Source of the DNA: Luteimonas panaciterrae
GTDB taxonomy: Bacteria > Pseudomonadota > Gammaproteobacteria > Xanthomonadales > Xanthomonadaceae
DNA length: 64,000 bases
Assembly (NCBI RefSeq): GCF_020511115.1
Contig: NZ_JAJAVH010000016.1
Location: 36,451-100,450, forward strand
Reading direction: 5' to 3'
The notes beneath the pieces were generated by a model. That model was not told the origin of the DNA. It worked only from the letters and a program-made list of their open reading frames with translations, and did not search any database. The position numbers were made by a program, and so were the translations under genes. This document shows positions 53,416 through 61,115 of the stretch, one piece after another (the stretch's first letter is position 1; each line of letters opens with the position of its first letter).

Positions 53416-53454
53416 AACGGCCCGGTCGCATGCGCACGATGCGACCGGGCCGTT
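53416..53454. terminator. Strong convergent terminator
   Basis: A 16-bp perfect stem, AACGGCCCGGTCGCAT with ATGCGACCGGGCCGTT, around a 7-base loop, followed by TT on the plus strand and preceded by AA-rich context for the minus strand. It separates the methyltransferase from the convergent PhyH gene. Confidence 0.85.
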
Positions 53455-53478
53455 TTCACGCGGCGCGCGCCGATCGTT

Positions 53479-54534
53479 TCAGATGACCAGCGGCCCCTGC
53501 TGCACCGGATAGCTCGACGGTGCGAAGAACCAGGACTCGATCGCCCAGCGATCCTTGGTGCGGCCCGGCGGCAGACCGGTGCGGTGCAGGAACAGATGAT
53601 CGAACAGCAGCGCATCGCCGGCCTGGAATTCCGGCGTAGTGATCGGCGTGCCCTCCGCGCTGATCTCGGCCAGGCCATGCCCCACCGACCACGGAAAGTA
53701 GGCGCCGTGGGTGCCGGTTTCGAGGATGCGCGGAATGCGGCGCGGGACGACGTCCAGCCCGGAAGCATCGACGCCACAAGGCGTCAGCGCGACCCAGACA
53801 TTCATGCTGCGCACGTCCGCGCCGAGGAAGGCGCCGTCCTGATGCCAGTCGGTGTGGTTCAAGGATGCCGCGACGCGGCGCAGCGTCGACTTGCCCATCG
53901 ACAACGCCGGCCGCTCGCCAAGATATTCGGCGATCAGGCTGACGATGCGCTTGCGTTCGAACAGCTCGATCAGATTGAACAGATTGCGCGGCGAATCTGC
54001 GGTCCACACGGCGCCCGAGGATTCCACCCACTCGCGGGATTTCCCCAATTCGGTGCCTTCCGGATGCGGGTACGGCGTGTACCAGGCCGCTTCCTCATCC
54101 GTGGCATGTCCACCGAGCGCGGCATCGCGCGCGGCCATCGCCCGGTCGATGCCGGCCGCGTAACGTTCTGCTTCCTCGACCGAGAACAGCCCGCGCACGA
54201 GGACATGGCCGTGATGCAGGATGCCGCCGGCAAGCGTTTGCAGATTCAGCTGATCCGGCGTGATTTCATACAGTCCGCCCACGCCGGGACGCGGATCTTC
54301 GGCGTACGGCGGCCACTCCGGCCGTGGCTGTGACTTGTCCAGATCGGCGAAGGCCGCGCTGCGCCATTGCACCAGGCGGGATTCCAAAGTCGCGTCGCGC
54401 TGACGGCGAATTTGTTCAACGGCGCGGTCGATCGCCTCCAGATAGCGACCCGACGCGGCCAGCCGCTCGGCTTCGCCGAACACCTGTCGTTCCGCTTCGG
54501 GCGCGATGCGATCGCTTTCCAGGAAAGTTGACAT
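53479..54534 (-). CDS. PhyH-family Fe(II)/2-oxoglutarate dioxygenase
   Basis: A 351-residue phytanoyl-CoA-dioxygenase-type protein. The metal triad is H231 and D233 in NHTDWHQDGAFLG and H317 in DHLFLHRTG; the 2-oxoglutarate arginine is probably R325 in GRTKDRWAIESW. An N-terminal region of about 90 residues (helical, FGEAERLAASGRYLEAIDRA) precedes the double-stranded beta helix. Family members hydroxylate fatty-acyl chains, ectoine, sugars or natural products. It faces the glycosyltransferase-methyltransferase pair, so a linked tailoring role is possible but unproven. Confidence 0.85.
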   Translation of the reverse strand: MSTFLESDRIAPEAERQVFGEAERLAASGRYLEAIDRAVEQIRRQRDATLESRLVQWRSAAFADLDKSQPRPEWPPYAEDPRPGVGGLYEITPDQLNLQTLAGGILHHGHVLVRGLFSVEEAERYAAGIDRAMAARDAALGGHATDEEAAWYTPYPHPEGTELGKSREWVESSGAVWTADSPRNLFNLIELFERKRIVSLIAEYLGERPALSMGKSTLRRVAASLNHTDWHQDGAFLGADVRSMNVWVALTPCGVDASGLDVVPRRIPRILETGTHGAYFPWSVGHGLAEISAEGTPITTPEFQAGDALLFDHLFLHRTGLPPGRTKDRWAIESWFFAPSSYPVQQGPLVI

Positions 54535-54654
54535 GACCTCTTCCCGTTCCGAGACGAGACAAGGATAACAGTTCGACGGTGACGGGCAGAGGCTTCTCGA
54601 CGCGCCCGCTCATCACGTCATCCACGTTCATGTCCGCGATGCCGCGATGCGGCA

Positions 54655-55890
54655 TCACTGCTGTCGCAATGCCTCGATCGGATCCAGCTGCGAAGCCTTC
54701 CGCGCGGGGTAGTAGCCGAAGAACAAGCCCGTCGCGATCGAGAACGCGGCCGCGAGCCCGACGACCTGAACGTTCAGCGCCACCGGAAGCTCGCTGAACT
54801 TGCCCACCAGCAACGCGCCGACGATGCCGATAGCGATGCCGATGACGCCGCCGATCAGCGAGATCAGCATCGCCTCGGCGAGAAACTGCCGGCGCACGTC
54901 GCTCGGCGCGGCGCCGACGGCCATGCGCAGGCCGATCTCGCGGATGCGCTCGGTCACCGAGACCAGCATGATGTTCATGATGCCGATGCCGCCGACGATC
55001 AGGCAGATGGTCGCCACCGCGCCGAGCAATTTCGACATCAGATCGGTGGTGGCGGTGCGCGTCTTCACGATCTCGCTGATGTTGCGGACGTTGAAGTCGT
55101 CGTCGTCACCGGGCTTGATCTTGTGACGCTGGCGCAGCAGCGCCTCGATCTCGGTCTGCACGTAGGCCAGGTCCTTGGCGTCGGCGACGGTGAGCGAGAT
55201 CTGCATCACCGCGCTCGGGGGCAGGCCCATCATGCCCATCAGACGGCGGCGCCCGGTTTCCAGCGGCACCATCACCACGTCGTCCTGATCCTGGCCGAAG
55301 CCGCCCTGGCCTTTCGGTGCCAGCGTGCCGATCACGGTGAAGGGCACGCGGCCCAGACGGATGGTCTGTCCGATGCCGTCGTCGTCACCGAACAACGTGC
55401 GGCGCACGGTGTCGCCGAGGATCACTTCCTTGGCCGCGCTGCTGTAGTCCTGCGCGTCGAACAGAGCGCCGTTGGCCACGCTCCAGCCGTTGATGTCGAA
55501 GAAATCCGGCTGTACGGCCTGCCAGTTGGTCGCGGCGTTGTTTTCCGCGTACACGACCTGGGTGCTGCCGCGCAATGCACCGGCCACGTATTGCACTTCC
55601 GGGATTTCGGTGCGGATCGCGTCGACGTCGCCCTCGGTAAGCGTGAAGAAACTGCTCGCGCTCATGCGCACGCCGCCGGCACCGCGACCCGCACCGGGAT
55701 TGATGTCCAGGCGCTGCGACCCGAGACCGGATACCAGCTTGTCGATCTCCCGCTGCGTGCCCTGCCCCACCGACACCATCACGATCACGGCGGCGATGCC
55801 GATGATCACCCCGAGCGAGGTCAATGCGCTGCGCATCCAGTTGCCGCGCAAGGCATAGATGGCGGTGCGGAGGATGTCGGTGAAGTTCAT
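54655..55890 (-). CDS. MacB-like ABC transporter permease
   Basis: A 411-residue FtsX/MacB-type permease. The N-terminal helix and MNFTDILRTAIYALRGNWMR precede a periplasmic domain of about 200 residues (SASSFFTLTEGDVDAIRTEI). Three C-terminal helices include GGIGIMNIMLVSVTERIREI, MAVGAAPSDVRRQFL and the closing YYPARKASQLDPIEALR. It lacks a fused ATPase; the ATPase is the gene upstream. Together with the adaptor it forms a mechanotransmission-type exporter for peptides, lipids or drugs. Confidence 0.9.
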   Translation of the reverse strand: MNFTDILRTAIYALRGNWMRSALTSLGVIIGIAAVIVMVSVGQGTQREIDKLVSGLGSQRLDINPGAGRGAGGVRMSASSFFTLTEGDVDAIRTEIPEVQYVAGALRGSTQVVYAENNAATNWQAVQPDFFDINGWSVANGALFDAQDYSSAAKEVILGDTVRRTLFGDDDGIGQTIRLGRVPFTVIGTLAPKGQGGFGQDQDDVVMVPLETGRRRLMGMMGLPPSAVMQISLTVADAKDLAYVQTEIEALLRQRHKIKPGDDDDFNVRNISEIVKTRTATTDLMSKLLGAVATICLIVGGIGIMNIMLVSVTERIREIGLRMAVGAAPSDVRRQFLAEAMLISLIGGVIGIAIGIVGALLVGKFSELPVALNVQVVGLAAAFSIATGLFFGYYPARKASQLDPIEALRQQ

Positions 55891-55956
55891 ACAAAGCCTC
55901 TTGGTCGTAATGCTCTGCCATCCTTGGCGCAACTTAACTGCCTTGCGGATCGCCCT

Positions 55957-56011
55957 GCCCGGCCATCCTTGGCCGGGCGCTCGGAGCCGCAGCTGATGCC
56001 GATAGGGCATC
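55957..56011. repeat. Palindromic intergenic repeat, copy B
   Basis: An inverted-orientation relative of the element at 7679-7729. On the minus strand it begins GATGCCCTATCGGC, identical over 14 bases, and ends with a hairpin of GCCCGGCC and GGCCGGGC. It overlaps the last bases of the ATPase gene and fills part of the gap before the permease. Confidence 0.6.
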
Positions 56012-56750
56012 AGCTAAGCGCGGCCCCTCCCCCTTCGGGATGCAGCTCGCCATCGTGCATGACGTAGATGCGATCGGCGTGCGCGGCGACGTCGGCATCG
56101 TGGGTGATCAGCACCACGGTGTGGTCCTCGTCGCGCAGGCTCTTGAACAGCGACAGGATTTCCTCGCCGGTGCGGCTGTCGAGCGCGCCGGTGGGTTCGT
56201 CGGCGAGCAGGATCGGCGGACGATTGATCAGGGCGCGCGCGATCGCCACGCGCTGCTGCTGGCCACCGGACAATTCGCTGGGACGATGGTCCGCGCGTTC
56301 GGACAGACCCACCGCGGCCAGCGCCTCGCGTCCCAGGCGCAGACGCTCGTGCGGCGGCACCTGCGCGTAGGCCAGCGGCATCGCGACGTTCTCCAGAGCA
56401 TTCATGCGCGGCAGCAGATTGAAGCCCTGGAAGACGAAACCGATCTTCTCGCGGCGCAGCATCGCCAGTTCCTCGGCATCGAGGGTGGCTACGTCGACAC
56501 CGTCACAGGCGTAACGTCCGGTACTCGGCGTATCGAGACAGCCGATCAGATTCATCAGCGTCGATTTGCCGGAACCCGACGGCCCCATGATGGCGACGAA
56601 ATCGCCACGCGCGATGCGCAGGTTCACGCCCCTGAGCGCCACCACTTCCGCCTCGCTGCCGGGCGAATAAACCTTGCCCAGGTCATGCGTCTCGATGACG
56701 GCCGCCGCTTCCCGGCCTGTCGCAGCCCGGCTTGTGACAGCCTCGCTCAT
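56010..56750 (-). CDS. MacB-like ABC transporter ATPase
   Basis: A 246-residue ATPase of the LolD/MacB/SalX group. Walker A is GPSGSGKST, the Q-loop VFQGFNLLPRM, the signature LSGGQQQRVAIARAL, Walker B ILLADEPTGALD and the switch histidine ITHD. The start is the ATG before SEAVTSRAA, which overlaps the stop of the adaptor gene (ATGA). It powers the permease encoded 120 bases downstream. Confidence 0.94.
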   Translation of the reverse strand: MSEAVTSRAATGREAAAVIETHDLGKVYSPGSEAEVVALRGVNLRIARGDFVAIMGPSGSGKSTLMNLIGCLDTPSTGRYACDGVDVATLDAEELAMLRREKIGFVFQGFNLLPRMNALENVAMPLAYAQVPPHERLRLGREALAAVGLSERADHRPSELSGGQQQRVAIARALINRPPILLADEPTGALDSRTGEEILSLFKSLRDEDHTVVLITHDADVAAHADRIYVMHDGELHPEGGGAALS

Positions 56751-58285
56751 TGCGCGGCACGCTCGCCGGTGACGACCTGGTCGCCCTGACGGACGTCGCC
56801 GGAAATCTCGGTGCTGGTGCCGTCGCTGACGCCCACGCGCACCATGATCCGCTGCGGCTTGCCATTGACGAGCTTGAACAGCGGCGCGCGCTTGGCGCCG
56901 ATCAAGGCCGAGATCTGCGCGTCCCATTTCTTCTGCTGGTCCGCATTGAGCGTGGCGCGGAAGGCGGCGAATTGCTGATTCATGCGTTCGGCCATGCGCT
57001 GACGCATCTGTCCCTGCGCATCGCCGCTGCCGCCCATCGTGATGCGCATGCCGCCCGGCCCACCGCCGCGCCCGAACAGGGTGCTGCCACCGTTGCCGGC
57101 CTGCGGCGCCGTGCGCGCGGCGATGCGCTCACGCACGGCAGCGATCGCCTTGTCGAATTCGGCCTGCTGCTGTGCATTGAGTCCGAGTTCGGCCGCGGTG
57201 CGGCTGAGATCGTCGACCATGCCGCTGCCACCGGCGGCCCGCGGTGCTTCCGGTGCCGCGTTGTCGTCTTCGGCTGGCTTGTAGCGCAGCGCCGCGTTCG
57301 ACACCTTGAGCACGTTGCTGCGCTTGCTCACTTCGATTTCGGCATTCACCGTCAGGCCTGGCAGCAATGTGCCGTCGCTGTTGTTCACGGTCACGATGAC
57401 CGGATAGGTGACGACGTTGTTGGTGGTGGTGGCCGACAGCCGCACCTGTTCCACCGTGCCCTTGAACTGTCGATCGGGAAACGCATCGGCGGTGAAGGAC
57501 ACCGCCTGCCCGACCTTGAGCTGGCCGATGTCGGACTCGTCCACGGCCAGCTCGATCTGCATCTTGCTGAGGTCCTCGGCGATCTTGAACAGCTCCGGCG
57601 TGTTCAAGCTGGCCGCCACGGTCTGACCGGGCTCGATTGAGCGCGTGAGCACCACGCCGTTGACCGGCGAGCGGATCACGGTGCGTTCGAGATTGATGCG
57701 CGTGGTCTGCGTGGAGGCGGTCTGCGAGCGGATCGTCGCCTGCGCGGCGTTCACCTGCGCCTGCGCCTGATCGCGTGCGGCGCGCGCGAGGTCGACGTCG
57801 CTCTTGGCGACGAGCTGTTGCTGGACCAGTTCGGACTTGCGCTGGAAATCGAGTTCGGCATTCCGCAGTGTCGCCTGCGCCTGCCGCAGCGAGGCCTCGG
57901 CGTTGGCGATCTGCGCCGCGCCCTGCGTGATCTGCGCCTCGTAGCTGCTGGGATCGATGCGGGCGATGACCTGGTCTTTCTCGACCTTGTCGTTGTAGTC
58001 GACCAGCACGTCGGTGACCTGTCCTGAAATCTGGCTGCCGACGGTGACCGTGGAGATCGCGCTCAAGGTGCCGGTCGCGGAAATCGCCACGCGGATGTCG
58101 CCGCGTTCCACCGGCGTCGTGCGCCAGGCGCCTTCCTCGGCCACGGCCTTGTGTTTCTGCCAATACCAGAGCCCTACTCCGACAAGGGCGAGGACCGCCA
58201 CGACGATCACGATGCGGCGCAATGTGCGCGAAGATGACTTTCGGGCGCTTGACTGACCTGCTCTTGACGGACTTGTTGTGCTCAT
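56747..58285 (-). CDS. MacA-like periplasmic adaptor with C-terminal helical insertion
   Basis: A 512-residue HlyD/MacA adaptor anchored by one N-terminal helix (IVIVVAVLALVGVGLWYW). The barrel-sandwich part is split by a helical hairpin (SYEAQITQGAAQIANAEASL; QVNAAQATIRSQTA). IRSPVNGVVLTRSIEPGQTV is the lipoyl-like strand, and GLTVNAEIEVSKRSNVLKVS continues the beta barrel. Unlike E. coli MacA (about 370 residues), about 140 residues are inserted near 355-495. They hold two LTxxQ-like segments, LGLNAQQQAEFDKAI and ATLNADQQKKWD, and a Gly-rich linker. It should join the ABC pair to an outer-membrane channel encoded elsewhere. Confidence 0.9.
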   Translation of the reverse strand: MSTTSPSRAGQSSARKSSSRTLRRIVIVVAVLALVGVGLWYWQKHKAVAEEGAWRTTPVERGDIRVAISATGTLSAISTVTVGSQISGQVTDVLVDYNDKVEKDQVIARIDPSSYEAQITQGAAQIANAEASLRQAQATLRNAELDFQRKSELVQQQLVAKSDVDLARAARDQAQAQVNAAQATIRSQTASTQTTRINLERTVIRSPVNGVVLTRSIEPGQTVAASLNTPELFKIAEDLSKMQIELAVDESDIGQLKVGQAVSFTADAFPDRQFKGTVEQVRLSATTTNNVVTYPVIVTVNNSDGTLLPGLTVNAEIEVSKRSNVLKVSNAALRYKPAEDDNAAPEAPRAAGGSGMVDDLSRTAAELGLNAQQQAEFDKAIAAVRERIAARTAPQAGNGGSTLFGRGGGPGGMRITMGGSGDAQGQMRQRMAERMNQQFAAFRATLNADQQKKWDAQISALIGAKRAPLFKLVNGKPQRIMVRVGVSDGTSTEISGDVRQGDQVVTGERAAQ

Positions 58286-58489
58286 GCGGTCGCTATGGTG
58301 AGAGCCGATACCCAACAACGCGTCAGGCCGGCCTTGGTTGACAGGTGCGTGGCGGGCGTATTTCGAGGGAGGGTTCGGGCTGGGTCAATGGCAAGTGCCC
58401 GAAAGCGGGATGGAGCGCCGTAAGCAGGATCGCATGCTGTGGCGAAAGTTCCCGATTGCGCCGACTTTCGTTCCGGCGCCGGTCGGGCG

Positions 58490-59788
58490 CTATCCGATCA
58501 GGTGCCTGGTGAACCCGATCGTCGCCGTGGTGCCGACGCCCGGCGCGCTATCCAGCGTGACCTGCCAGCCGAAGCGCTCGCCCAGCCGACGCACGATCGA
58601 CAGGCCCATGCCCTTGCCTCCGCGCCCGAAGATGTCGGCGCGATAGAACGGGTCGTAGGCCTTGCTGAGGATTTCCGGCGACATGCCGATGCCGGTGTCC
58701 TGCACGATGATGCGATCGTTCTCGAGGATCACCTCCACGCGGCCCTGGTCGGTGAACGTGCAGGCGTTGTCGAGCAGCTTGTCGAGGATCACCGCCAGCG
58801 CGCGCGGCGAGGCGTACAGGCGCGGCGAGGCATACGCGGTCACCACCAGTTCGACCGGCTTGTTGCGCAAGCGCGCGCGTGCCTTCTCGGCTTCGTCGTC
58901 GACCACGGCGCTGACGTCGAAATCCTCCAGCAGCGCGCTGTCGCCGTCCTCGCGCGCGAGGATCAGGAAGGCGTCGATCACCGCTTCCATGTCGCGGCCG
59001 GCGCGCTGCATGCGCGACAGCGCGCGCTGCGACCGCGGCGAGGTTTCCGGATCAGCGATCATCATGTCGGTGGCGACACGGATCACGGTGAGCGGCGTGC
59101 GCAGTTCGTGGCTGGCGTCGCGAGTGAAATCGCGCTCGCGGCGGACGAAGTCGTGCACGCGCTCGATGAGTCCGCGCAATGCCGCGCTGAGCTGCCCGAC
59201 CTCGCTGCGGTCGTCGTCCGGAACGCGGCTGCGCGCCAGCAGATTCGCCATGGCGCCGGTGTCCGGGTCGCCAGGCTGCCAGCGCGAGACCTGCTCGGCC
59301 AGCCAGTTCACCGGCGTCACCAGACGCTTGGAGATGCGGTAGGTGACCCAGGTCGCGGCGACGACCGCGAGCAGCGCCAGCAGGATCGAGATCGTGGCGG
59401 TCCAGATCACGGTCGCATCGGTCACGGGAAAGGACATGACGATGTACAGCCGCCCCTGCGGCCGTTGTTCGAGCAGGACCTTGTAGCGCGTCCCCGGCAA
59501 CTTCGACACGCCGGGCTGGATGCCGCGCAGTTCCCGCGGCAATGCATTGGGCGAGGCGCCGGGCGCCAGAAAATAGCTGCGCACGGTCGAGGTCGTCGGC
59601 AGCGGGAAACGCGGATTGGTCGCGCGGCCGGTCCAGTAGTACTGCGCCTCGGCGCGCAGCCGCTCCACGCTCGCCATCTCGCGGACGATGGCACCAGCGA
59701 CGACGATACCGATGGCGATGGCAAGACTCATCAGCACCGCCTGCAAGATGAAGGCGTAGCGGAGCTTGCGTGGCAACCCCTGGGGCAT
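58490..59788 (-). CDS. Membrane sensor histidine kinase
   Basis: A 432-residue HK. Transmembrane helices at about residues 11-33 and 128-150 flank a small periplasmic domain of about 90 residues. A HAMP-like segment (YRISKRLVTPVNWLAEQV) leads to the dimerisation box RDFTRDASHELRTPLTVI with phospho-acceptor H227. The N box is LDKLLDNACTFT, then VQDTGIGMSP (G1) and GGKGMGLSIVRRLGERFG (G2). It partners the response regulator 49 bases upstream and lies beside the MacAB-like exporter, a likely target. The signal is unknown. Confidence 0.94.
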   Translation of the reverse strand: MPQGLPRKLRYAFILQAVLMSLAIAIGIVVAGAIVREMASVERLRAEAQYYWTGRATNPRFPLPTTSTVRSYFLAPGASPNALPRELRGIQPGVSKLPGTRYKVLLEQRPQGRLYIVMSFPVTDATVIWTATISILLALLAVVAATWVTYRISKRLVTPVNWLAEQVSRWQPGDPDTGAMANLLARSRVPDDDRSEVGQLSAALRGLIERVHDFVRRERDFTRDASHELRTPLTVIRVATDMMIADPETSPRSQRALSRMQRAGRDMEAVIDAFLILAREDGDSALLEDFDVSAVVDDEAEKARARLRNKPVELVVTAYASPRLYASPRALAVILDKLLDNACTFTDQGRVEVILENDRIIVQDTGIGMSPEILSKAYDPFYRADIFGRGGKGMGLSIVRRLGERFGWQVTLDSAPGVGTTATIGFTRHLIG

Positions 59789-59837
59789 GGCGGGACCGTG
59801 CGGAGGGTCCGCAAGCTTACATCAAGACTCCCTCCCG

Positions 59838-60551
59838 TCAGGAGGGGGGTTGCTCGATGTCAGCGATGCGATATCCAGCGCTCTGCACGGTGTGCAGGAG
59901 CTGCTTGCCGTAGGGCTTGTCGATGGTCTTGCGCAGGTTGTAGAGGTGGCTGCGCAGGGTGTCGGAATCCGGAAGGCTGTTGCCCCAGATCTCGCGCTCG
60001 ATCTCCTGTCGGTTGACCACCCGCGGCGACTCGCGCATCAGGATGGTCAGCAACTTCAGGCCGATCGGCGAGAGCTGCAGTTCCACCCCGCCACGCGTGG
60101 CGCGCAGGGAGGCCGGATCGAGCACCAGATCGGCGACCTTCAGCACCTCCGAGCCGACCTGCCGGCGCTCGCGGCGGATCAGCGCGCGCAGGCGCGCCTC
60201 CAGCTCCTGAATCGCGAACGGCTTGGTGAGGTAGTCGTCGGCCCCGGCACCCAGGCCGGTGAGCTTCTCATCGAGGGTGTCGCGGGCGGTCAGCATCAGC
60301 ACCGGCGTCGACTTGCGCGCCTCCTCGCGCAGGCGCTTGCAGACTTCGATGCCGTCCAGGCGCGGCAGCATCAGATCCAGCACGACCACGTCGTAGCTGT
60401 TCTCGGACGCCAGCCGGTAGCCGTCGAGCCCGTCGGTGGCATAGTCGACCTCGAAACCCCGCCCCTCGAGGTACTCACCCACCATCTCCGAAATATTGCG
60501 GTTGTCCTCGACGATCAGGACAAGCCCGCTTGGTTCTTGTGATCCGCGCAT
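59838..60551 (-). CDS. OmpR/PhoB-family response regulator
   Basis: A 237-residue regulator. The receiver domain has the acidic pair in LVLIVEDNRN, phospho-acceptor D59 in VVVLDLMLPRLDG, T88 in MLTARD and K110 in LTKPF. The winged-helix output domain (about 135-230) has LQLSPIGLKLLTILMRESPR, QEIEREIWG and the recognition helix around DTLRSHLYNLRKTIDKP. It is transcribed with the histidine kinase. A palindrome in the upstream gap at 60651 could be its operator. Confidence 0.94.
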   Translation of the reverse strand: MRGSQEPSGLVLIVEDNRNISEMVGEYLEGRGFEVDYATDGLDGYRLASENSYDVVVLDLMLPRLDGIEVCKRLREEARKSTPVLMLTARDTLDEKLTGLGAGADDYLTKPFAIQELEARLRALIRRERRQVGSEVLKVADLVLDPASLRATRGGVELQLSPIGLKLLTILMRESPRVVNRQEIEREIWGNSLPDSDTLRSHLYNLRKTIDKPYGKQLLHTVQSAGYRIADIEQPPS

Positions 60552-60650
60552 ACCTGCTCCTGAGTCCCGAGACTGTGCAAGACGATCTTCACCAGCGTTC
60601 CCGCCTTCACGACCATCCTGATGCCCCGGAACCCAATCGTTAATGAAGGC

Positions 60651-60670
60651 CCCTTCAGCTTTGTGAAGGG
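60651..60670. promoter_or_regulatory. Palindrome in the response-regulator/DUF486 divergent gap
   Basis: CCCTTCA and TGAAGGG arms around a 6-base centre, flanked by further TGAAGG copies near 60643 and 60697. Spaced TGAAGG repeats between divergent genes suggest an operator, possibly for autoregulation; a hairpin role in the 5' leader is the alternative. Confidence 0.35.
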
Positions 60671-60748
60671 TGGGGGGCCGCGAGTGGAGAAAGCGTGAAG
60701 GCGGTTAACCTTTTCACCCCATCCGACCCCTCCCTGCGACCTTCCACC

Positions 60749-61096
60749 ATGCCGACCCTGTCCGAACGCCTCCTGCCCGTCATTCTGCTGATCGGTTCGA
60801 ACGTCTTCATGACGTTCGCCTGGTACGGGCATCTGAAGTACAAATCCTCGCCCCTGATGCTCGCGGTGCTGGTGAGCTGGGGCATCGCCTTCTTCGAATA
60901 CTGCCTGCAGGTGCCGGCGAATCGCCTCGGCAGCGCCGTGTACTCGGCGCCGCAGCTCAAGGGCATGCAGGAAGTGATCACGCTGCTGGTGTTCGCCGTC
61001 TTCTCGGCGACCTATCTCGGCCAGGCGCTGAAGTGGAACCACTGGGCCGGCTTCGCGCTCATCGCGGTGGCGGCGTGGCTGATCTTCCTGGAGTGA
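60749..61096 (+). CDS. DUF486 small multidrug-resistance-like membrane protein
   Basis: A 115-residue protein of four helices matching DUF486 (DMT superfamily): LPVILLIGSNVFMTFAWYGH, then VSWGIAFFEYCLQVPANRLG and QLKGMQEVITLLVFAVF. The family is widespread, and no transport substrate is established. The ATG before PTLSERLLPV is chosen. It is divergent from the response regulator and convergent with the XVIPCD protein, 19 bases from its stop. Confidence 0.88.
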   Translation: MPTLSERLLPVILLIGSNVFMTFAWYGHLKYKSSPLMLAVLVSWGIAFFEYCLQVPANRLGSAVYSAPQLKGMQEVITLLVFAVFSATYLGQALKWNHWAGFALIAVAAWLIFLE

Positions 61097-61115
61097 CTTC
61101 CTGGAATGACGGTCC

